Shown here: in pieces, positions 59,010 to 64,000 of the stretch
Layout: every line of letters starts with the position of its first letter
How positions within the stretch are numbered: the stretch's first letter is position 1
Source of the DNA: Oricola sp.
GTDB taxonomy: Bacteria; Pseudomonadota; Alphaproteobacteria; Rhizobiales; Rhizobiaceae
Length of the DNA stretch: 64,000 nt
Assembly: GCF_022763245.1 (NCBI RefSeq)
Contig: NZ_JALEGV010000041.1
Span: forward strand, 62,001 to 126,000
Direction of reading: 5' to 3'
Program-made: the position numbers and the translations under genes
The notes under the pieces: model-generated
The model's database searches: none
Told to the model about the DNA's origin: nothing
Seen by the model: the letters and a program-made list of their open reading frames with translations, nothing else

Positions 59010-59630
59010 TTAACGGGTGGGTTTCGTCACCCGGCGAAGGGTCAGGTTGATGCGCCCTTCCTTCTTCAGGAGCATCGAGGTTCCCGGATAGATCCGGTCC
59101 ACGCCGTGATGGCGAAGCCGGCTGGCCCCGCCGAGAACCAGAACGTCGCCGCTTTCGAGCCTGAGGGGGACCGTGCGGCCCTTGCGTTCGATCTCCCCAA
59201 TGCGGAAAAGGCAAGCGTCGCCGAGCGAGATCGACAGCACCGGCGCGTCGAAGGTCTCCTCGTCGCGGTCCTGGTGCAGGCCCATCTTCGCGGTCTCGTC
59301 GTAGAAATTGACCAGACAGGCCTCGGGCGGATGCGGGTGGTCGCTGTATTCGCGCCAAAGCTCAGTCAGCCGGTCCGGGATCGGCGGCCACGCCGCGCCG
59401 GTCACCGGATGCGTCGCCTGGTAGCGGTAGCCCCGGTCCTTGTCGGTCACCCAGCCGAGCGACCCGCAATTGGTCATTCGCACGCTCATCGGCTTGCCGG
59501 TGCGCGGCATGCGTGGCGTGAACAATGGCGCCCGTTGCACGACGCCGCGAATGTCATCGAGCAGCGCGCGCTGTTCTTCGGGGGAAAGGCAGGCGGGAAA
59601 GTGGCGCACGCCGTCGGGAAGGACCGTCAT
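59010..59630 (-). CDS. alkB: AlkB-type Fe(II)/2-oxoglutarate dioxygenase
   Basis: A 206-residue DNA repair demethylase. The iron ligands are H119 and D121 (LHQDRDE) and a histidine in RLRHHG (174 or 175), and the 2-oxoglutarate arginine is in RINLTLRRV near residue 196. NFYDETAKMGLHQD is the AlkB signature. Removes 1-methyladenine and 3-methylcytosine. Start at 59630 is preferred since no AlkB feature lies in the 63 in-frame codons upstream; ribosome site weak. Confidence 0.92.
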   Translation of the reverse strand: MTVLPDGVRHFPACLSPEEQRALLDDIRGVVQRAPLFTPRMPRTGKPMSVRMTNCGSLGWVTDKDRGYRYQATHPVTGAAWPPIPDRLTELWREYSDHPHPPEACLVNFYDETAKMGLHQDRDEETFDAPVLSISLGDACLFRIGEIERKGRTVPLRLESGDVLVLGGASRLRHHGVDRIYPGTSMLLKKEGRINLTLRRVTKPTR

Positions 59631-59686
59631 GCGCGCAATGTAATGCGCCGGCGGCGAAGCGCCATGCCCGCCGCCGGCCAAAAGGC

Positions 59687-60130
59687 CTAGTCGAGCTCGG
59701 GAATGCGCAGCACCTGCCCGGGATAGATCTTGTCCGGATGCGTCAGCATCGGAGTGTTGGCTTCGAAGATCGTCTGATATTTCGAGCCGTTGCCATAGGC
59801 CTTCTCGGCAATCGCCCACAGCGTGTCGCTCTTTTCCACCGTGTGGAATTTCGGATCCTTGGCGGGCGTCTCGGCGACCTTCAGTTCCGAGGCTTCCACC
59901 TTGGATATGCCGAGCGTGTTGCCCACGGCGACCACCGCCTTCTCGAAGATCGACTGATCCTCCACCGCACCCTTGATGATCGCAGTGTCGCCCTTGACCT
60001 CGACTTCCACGCCGTCGGTGCCGAGCTTGTGCGAATCGAGCTCCTTCTTCAGCTCCTTCGCATTCTCTTCGTCATCGTCGCCGAAGCCGAGCTTCTTGCC
60101 GGCCGACTTCACGAAATCGAAAATTCCCAT
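59687..60130 (-). CDS. BON-LysM protein, Kbp (YgaU)-like
   Basis: A 147-residue protein with no signal peptide. A BON domain (about 30-90) is followed by a LysM domain (about 95-145: FHTVEKSDTLWAIAEKAYGNGSKYQTIFEAN, ending PGQVLRIPELD). This two-domain order and length match E. coli Kbp, a cytoplasmic potassium-binding protein. A glycan-binding role would need export, for which I see no signal. Divergent from the next gene. Confidence 0.86.
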   Translation of the reverse strand: MGIFDFVKSAGKKLGFGDDDEENAKELKKELDSHKLGTDGVEVEVKGDTAIIKGAVEDQSIFEKAVVAVGNTLGISKVEASELKVAETPAKDPKFHTVEKSDTLWAIAEKAYGNGSKYQTIFEANTPMLTHPDKIYPGQVLRIPELD

Positions 60131-60312
60131 CGCGGTGTCCTTCTTGAACTGAACATGTGTCTGTGCCGCGCACGGCTGCCACGAGACTAATGCCGGGTCC
60201 GACCGGGCGCCAGCCCCGATTCCCTGCGCGCTGTGTCAAATCGCACGGAACGCGCCACGGCCCCGCGATAGTCTCGGTGGGCCAATCGAACCTGGATGGA
60301 GAACATATCGAG

Positions 60313-60891
60313 ATGCTGGCGAAACATGCTTCCGTGATCGGCCTCGCCGTCGCCGTCTCGATGTCCATGCATTCCGCCGCCCGGTCGGGCGATCGTTACG
60401 GAGGAGCGTCAGTCATGAAAGCGTCCACACATGAGAGCGTCGTCATCAATGGCCGCGACATGGGCCGGAACTGGGCGGCGACCTATCGCGTTCCCGCCGG
60501 CAGTTACTGGTATGACCGCATGTCGGGCCTCTGGGGCCTCGAGGGCCAGCCGGCCGCGGGACAGATCTATCCGGGCCTCGACCTCGGCGGCCCGCTTCAC
60601 GAAAACGCCTCGCGCGGGTCCAGCAACGTATTCGTCAACGGGCGCAGGCTGACCGCCTCCGAGGTCGCCTATCTGCAGCAGCGCTACGGCTATGTCCTGC
60701 CGGGACGCTACTGGCTGAACGCGCAGTTCGTCGGCGGCGTCGAGGGCGGCCCCGCGAGTTTCCATCTCGGCAGCGCAGCCGGCGGGTCGGGCTCCAACGT
60801 TTCGACGCCCTTCGGCGACGTCATGAGCGACGGCAGCTGCACCTTCTTGCATCTTCCGGGTGGCGCCAGTGTCGGTGCGGGCGCCTGCTGA
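60313..60891 (+). CDS. secreted protein of unknown function
   Basis: A 192-residue protein with a signal peptide (about 1-23, cleavage after SAA or SAR). The mature part is rich in Gly, Ser, Tyr and Trp and has RVPAGSYWYDRMSGLWGLEGQP and GYVLPGRYWLNAQFVGG, two similar segments with the pattern PxGxYWY/L (about 62-80 and 131-145), which suggests internal repeats. I do not know the family. Frame is open back to 60157 with no features there. Start ATG 60313 with GGAG upstream. Confidence 0.65.
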   Translation: MLAKHASVIGLAVAVSMSMHSAARSGDRYGGASVMKASTHESVVINGRDMGRNWAATYRVPAGSYWYDRMSGLWGLEGQPAAGQIYPGLDLGGPLHENASRGSSNVFVNGRRLTASEVAYLQQRYGYVLPGRYWLNAQFVGGVEGGPASFHLGSAAGGSGSNVSTPFGDVMSDGSCTFLHLPGGASVGAGAC

Positions 60892-60913
60892 CCGGCAATG
60901 AAAGATACGGCGA

Positions 60914-61360
60914 TCAGGAATTCTGATCGTCGCGATCGACAGCGCCGCGCATCTTCTTGACCTGTGACCGACCGGCCTTGGCCTTCAGCCGGCGTTCGAT
61001 CGCGCCGCGTGAAGGCCTCGTCGCCTTGCGCGGTGGCGGCGGCGGTTCGAGCGCCTTCAAGACGAGATCCTTCAGGCGATCGCGTGCATCCTCGCGATTG
61101 CGCTCCTGCGCCCTGAACCGGCTCGCCTGGATCAGGATCGAGCCGTCCTTGCCGGCGCGCCTGCCGGCGAGTTGCATGAGCCGTCGCAGCTGGTGGTCGT
61201 TGAAAACGCCCGCCGATCCCGGGAAAAAGCGCAACTGGACGGCGCTCGACGTCTTGTTGACATTCTGCCCGCCGGGCCCGGATGCGAGCACGAATTCCTC
61301 CGTCATCGACCAGCTGGGCAGGGTCAGCCCGTGGCGGATCGGCAGGTCCGCGACGCTCAT
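60914..61360 (-). CDS. arfB: alternative ribosome-rescue factor ArfB (peptidyl-tRNA hydrolase)
   Basis: A 148-residue codon-independent release factor. The GGQ motif is G30-G31-Q32 (SGPGGQNVNKTSSAVQLR in part), and the C-terminal tail is basic (KATRPSRGAIERRLKAKAGRSQVKKMRG), as required to enter the empty mRNA channel. Start at 61360; the frame is open to 61438 without features. Rescues stalled ribosomes in the absence or saturation of tmRNA. Confidence 0.94.
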   Translation of the reverse strand: MSVADLPIRHGLTLPSWSMTEEFVLASGPGGQNVNKTSSAVQLRFFPGSAGVFNDHQLRRLMQLAGRRAGKDGSILIQASRFRAQERNREDARDRLKDLVLKALEPPPPPRKATRPSRGAIERRLKAKAGRSQVKKMRGAVDRDDQNS

Positions 61361-61443
61361 GTCCGGACGTCCTGAAGTGGCGGAATTCTCGTCATGGCGC
61401 GACCATAGCCGTTGCCGCCCGCGGTGCAAGACCGGCAACGAAA

Positions 61444-61470
61444 ACGGCGCCCGCCGGAGGCGGACGCCGT
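61444..61470 (-). terminator. terminator of pckA
   Basis: On the minus strand ACGGCG-T-CCGCC-TCC-GGCGG-G-CGCCGT followed by TTTTC, about 25 bases past the pckA stop. The stem is 11 bp with one internal mismatch. Confidence 0.75.
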
Positions 61471-61494
61471 GATTTCAATCCCGATGCCGGTCCT

Positions 61495-63105
61495 TTATTC
61501 GGCGGCTTCGAGGAAGCGCGGTGCGGCGTCCATCACCTCGACATCGACATGCGGCGCGAATTTCTCGAAATTGGCGGTGAACATGGCGGCGAGTTTCTTG
61601 GCCTGCTCGTCATAGGCTTCCGGATCGGCCCAGGTCGAACGCGGATCGAGGATCGCCGTGTCGACGCCGTCGACCGCCACCGGAACCGCGAAGCCGAAAT
61701 TCGGGTCGGTGCGGAATTCCGCGTCGTTCAGCTTGCCGTTCAGCGCCGCGGTCAGCAGCGCGCGGGTCTCCTTGATCGGCATGCGGTTGCCCGTGCCGTA
61801 GGCGCCGCCGGTCCAGCCGGTGTTCACCAGCCAGCAATCGACCTCGTGCTTGGCGATCAGGTCGCGCAGCAAATTGCCGTATTCCGACGGGTGGCGCGGC
61901 ATGAAGGGAGCGCCGAAGCAGGTGGAGAAGGTCGCTTCCGGCTCGGTCACGCCCTTTTCCGTCCCGGCCACCTTGGCGGTGTAGCCGGACAGGAAGTGAT
62001 ACATGGCCTGCGCCGGCGTCAGCTTGGCGATGGGCGGCATCACGCCGAAGGCGTCGGCGGTCAGCATGATGATGTTCTGCGGCTGGCCGGCCTTGCCGGT
62101 GTCGCTGGCATTGGAGATGAAGTGCAGCGGATAGGCGCAACGCGTGTTTTCCGTCAGCGACGCGTCGTGGAAGTCCGGCATCTTGACGTCGTCGAGGATG
62201 ACGTTTTCCAGAACCGTTCCGAAGCGTTCCGTCGTGGCGTAGATCTCAGGCTCGGCTTCGCGCGACAGGCGGATCGTCTTGGCGTAGCAGCCGCCCTCGA
62301 AATTGAACACGCCGTTCTCGCTCCAGCCATGCTCGTCGTCGCCGATCAGCGTGCGTGAGGGATCGGCGGAAAGCGTCGTCTTGCCGGTGCCCGACAGGCC
62401 GAAGAAGACGGCCACGTCGCCGTCTGGACCTTCATTCGCCGAGCAGTGCATCGGCATGACGCCCTTCTTCGGGAGAACGTAGTTGAGCGCGGTGAACACC
62501 GACTTCTTCATCTCGCCGGCATAGGAGGTGCCGCCGATCAGCACGATCATGCGGGTGAGATCGACCGCGATCACCGTGCCCGTGCGGCAGCCGTGACGTT
62601 CCGGATCGGCCTCGAAATTCGGCAGGTCGATGATCGTCAGTTCCGGCACGAAGGAGGCCAGCGCCGAACGCTCCGGCCGGATCAGCAGGTTGCGGATGAA
62701 CAGCGAATGCCAGGCATTCTCGGTCACCACCCGCACCTTGATCTGGTGTTCCTCGTCGGCGCCGCCGATGAGGTCCTGCACGAACAGTTCCATCCCCTGC
62801 GCCTGCGTGAGGAAGTCCTCGTGCAGCGTCTTGAAATGCTCCGGCGACATCGCCTTGTTGTTGTCCCACCAGATGTGGTCGTCGACCAGGCCGTCCTTGA
62901 CGACGAACTTGTCCTTGGCCGAGCGGCCGGTGTGCACGCCGGTCTTGGCGACGAGCGCGCCATGGGCGCTCAGCTGCGCCTCGCGGCGGTCGATCGCCTC
63001 TTCGTAGAGTTCTGCCTCGGTGAGGTTGTAATAGACGGCAGCCGGCGCCCGAAAGCCCTGTTTATCCAGTCCGTGCGCTGCGTTGAACAAGCCTGCTGTC
63101 TTCAT
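61495..63105 (-). CDS. pckA: phosphoenolpyruvate carboxykinase (ATP)
   Basis: A 536-residue gluconeogenic enzyme converting oxaloacetate and ATP to phosphoenolpyruvate. Kinase-1 motif [11 protein letters not shown] near residue 238, the lead sequence VAVFF before it, and HMPIK-like and RDxRSTWAD segments are present; [10 protein letters not shown] near 460 too. Start at 63105 (MKTAGLFN) with GAGGATC directly upstream; a GTG at 63114 is in frame. Divergent from chvI, a pairing common in rhizobia. Confidence 0.96.
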   Translation of the reverse strand: MKTAGLFNAAHGLDKQGFRAPAAVYYNLTEAELYEEAIDRREAQLSAHGALVAKTGVHTGRSAKDKFVVKDGLVDDHIWWDNNKAMSPEHFKTLHEDFLTQAQGMELFVQDLIGGADEEHQIKVRVVTENAWHSLFIRNLLIRPERSALASFVPELTIIDLPNFEADPERHGCRTGTVIAVDLTRMIVLIGGTSYAGEMKKSVFTALNYVLPKKGVMPMHCSANEGPDGDVAVFFGLSGTGKTTLSADPSRTLIGDDEHGWSENGVFNFEGGCYAKTIRLSREAEPEIYATTERFGTVLENVILDDVKMPDFHDASLTENTRCAYPLHFISNASDTGKAGQPQNIIMLTADAFGVMPPIAKLTPAQAMYHFLSGYTAKVAGTEKGVTEPEATFSTCFGAPFMPRHPSEYGNLLRDLIAKHEVDCWLVNTGWTGGAYGTGNRMPIKETRALLTAALNGKLNDAEFRTDPNFGFAVPVAVDGVDTAILDPRSTWADPEAYDEQAKKLAAMFTANFEKFAPHVDVEVMDAAPRFLEAAE

Positions 63106-63476
63106 GATCCTCACCCGTTGGTCTTTGGTTTCGATGCGCCGATCGCCGCCGTGGCTGCGAAATTTTTAATCCTGTTTAAAGCCGCGTTTAAGCAGACTCG
63201 TGGCTCAAACAGAAATCGTCTTGCATTTCAAATGATTAATCGATTTAACCTTTCAAAAAAGAGTTCAATCGGTTCAGGCGACGACTGAGTCACAGCATTT
63301 CGGCTGTCTCGTCAGGTGGATTGCGTGATCGGCGTGACGGGTGTCCAACCCGGTCAAAGCGGCGTCACGATGACACCGAAAACGTTCTGTGCCACATTTT
63401 GCGCCAAGTTTCGGCGTCAACCGCTTGCGTTTTTGACGGGCAGGGACTTGGCGGAATGGCCGGGGAGAATTTCAGC
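63106..63476. promoter_or_regulatory. pckA/chvI divergent intergenic region
   Basis: 371 gene-free bases holding the promoters of pckA (left) and chvI (right). An AT-rich tract runs through about 63160-63270. GTGACG and CGTCAC arms occur around 63338-63368 but are far apart and not convincing. A LacI-type palindrome is at 63173-63194. No small RNA was identified. Confidence 0.5.
63173..63194. promoter_or_regulatory. LacI-type palindrome upstream of pckA, possible PckR site
   Basis: TGTTTAAAGCCGCGTTTAAGCA, a 22-bp imperfect palindrome (8 of 11 pairs) with the CG-rich centre usual for LacI-family regulators, 68-89 bases upstream of the pckA start. In Sinorhizobium meliloti pckA is controlled by the LacI-type PckR; I infer the same here. 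Confidence 0.4.
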
Positions 63477-64000
63477 ATGCAGACGATCGCGCTGGTCGAT
63501 GACGACCGCAACATTCTGACCTCCGTCTCGATCGCCCTGGAGGCGGAAGGGTATCGCGTCGAGACCTACACCGACGGCGCGTCCGCGCTCGAAGGGCTGA
63601 TGGCGCGCCCGCCCAACCTCGCCATTCTCGACATCAAGATGCCGCGCATGGACGGCATGGAACTGTTGCGGCGGCTGCGCCAGAAGACGGACCTGCCGGT
63701 CATCTTCCTGACGTCGAAGGACGACGAGATCGACGAACTCTTCGGCCTGAAGATGGGCGCCGACGACTTCATCACCAAGCCGTTCTCCCAGCGCCTGCTG
63801 GTCGAGCGCGCCCGCGCGGTCCTGCGCCGCACGGCCGCGCGCGAGGTCATGGTCAAGGGCGACGGCGCCAGCCAGGCCCAGTCGATCGTGCGCGGCAACC
63901 TCGTGCTGGACCAGGAGCGCCATACCTGCACCTGGAAGGACCAGCCGGTGACGCTCACGGTCACCGAATTCCTGATCCTGCATGCGCTGGCGCAACGTCC
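63477..64000 (+). CDS. chvI: ChvI response regulator (3' end outside the window)
   Basis: The first 174 residues of an OmpR-type regulator. The receiver domain has the acidic pair in LVDDDRN, phospho-acceptor Asp52 ([10 protein letters not shown]) and Lys near 101 (ITKPF); the DNA-binding domain begins at about 135 ([28 protein letters not shown]). Strong similarity in pattern and position, divergent from pckA, identifies ChvI of the ChvG-ChvI envelope and symbiosis system. ATG 63477 has GGGGAGA upstream. The cognate kinase gene should follow. Confidence 0.93.
   Translation, partial: MQTIALVDDDRNILTSVSIALEAEGYRVETYTDGASALEGLMARPPNLAILDIKMPRMDGMELLRRLRQKTDLPVIFLTSKDDEIDELFGLKMGADDFITKPFSQRLLVERARAVLRRTAAREVMVKGDGASQAQSIVRGNLVLDQERHTCTWKDQPVTLTVTEFLILHALAQR

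Overview
The window reads as a chromosomal segment of a high-GC alphaproteobacterium of the order Hyphomicrobiales (Rhizobiales). The evidence is a maf/coaE/dnaQ/secB cluster, a hisB-hisH-hisA-hisF-hisE-coaA operon, divergent pckA and chvI, leuS-lptE-holA next to parB/parA/rsmG/mnmG/mnmE, and rho-hemJ-hemE next to an origin-like region. As far as I remember, this is the layout around the chromosomal origin in rhizobia. No rRNA, tRNA, CRISPR array, insertion sequence or prophage was seen. Coding density is very high.

Layout. 1-3.2 kb: end of leuB, an acetyltransferase, a START-like protein, a secreted protein and asd. 3.3-9.3 kb: a MarR regulator with an operator across its own start codon, then an RND efflux pump (inner membrane pump plus adaptor) divergent from a TetR repressor. 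9.3-11.2 kb: patatin-like lipase and 3-hydroxybutyrate dehydrogenase. 11.3-17.8 kb: isoprenoid genes (ispG, ispA), three peptidoglycan enzymes, rpmF with a strong terminator, and a PLP-binding protein. 17.9-22.1 kb: leuS-lptE-holA. 22.1-33.3 kb: chromosome-maintenance region (parB, parA, rsmG, mnmG, mnmE, rho, hemJ, hemE) with three parS sites and a 465-bp origin-like intergenic region with DnaA boxes, an AT-rich tract and clustered GANTC sites. 33.3-40.4 kb: maf, coaE, dnaQ, secB, fxsA, a Tim44-like protein, mltA, a Smr protein, an XRE regulator and a DUF1402-type protein. 40.5-44.5 kb: hslV and hslU separated by two acetyltransferases and a polytopic membrane protein. 44.7-50.3 kb: his operon ending in coaA, with three non-his genes inserted. 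50.4-53.8 kb: LysR regulator divergent from a VOC protein, a flavin-dependent monooxygenase and a flavin reductase. 53.9-57.3 kb: glycosyltransferase, methyltransferase and a membrane glycosyltransferase-like gene with an apparent frameshift. 57.3-64 kb: EAL phosphodiesterase, AlkB, BON-LysM protein, a secreted protein, ArfB, pckA and the start of chvI.

Most of the window is ordinary core genome. The points most worth checking are: (i) the origin region and its three parS sites; (ii) apparent loss of ppsR and aroE from the conserved cluster beside the origin, with a 24-codon ORF bridging maf and coaE that may be an aroE scar; (iii) a probable one-base deletion in a C5 tract that separates the membrane glycosyltransferase from its ribosome-binding site and start codon; (iv) a Uma2 nuclease-like gene between hisA and hisF; (v) the three-gene insertion inside hslVU; (vi) the LysR/VOC/monooxygenase/reductase cassette of unknown substrate; and (vii) several clear palindromic operators (MarR, TetR, LysR, PhaR-like, PckR-like). 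I did not find a clearly new defence or mobile system.
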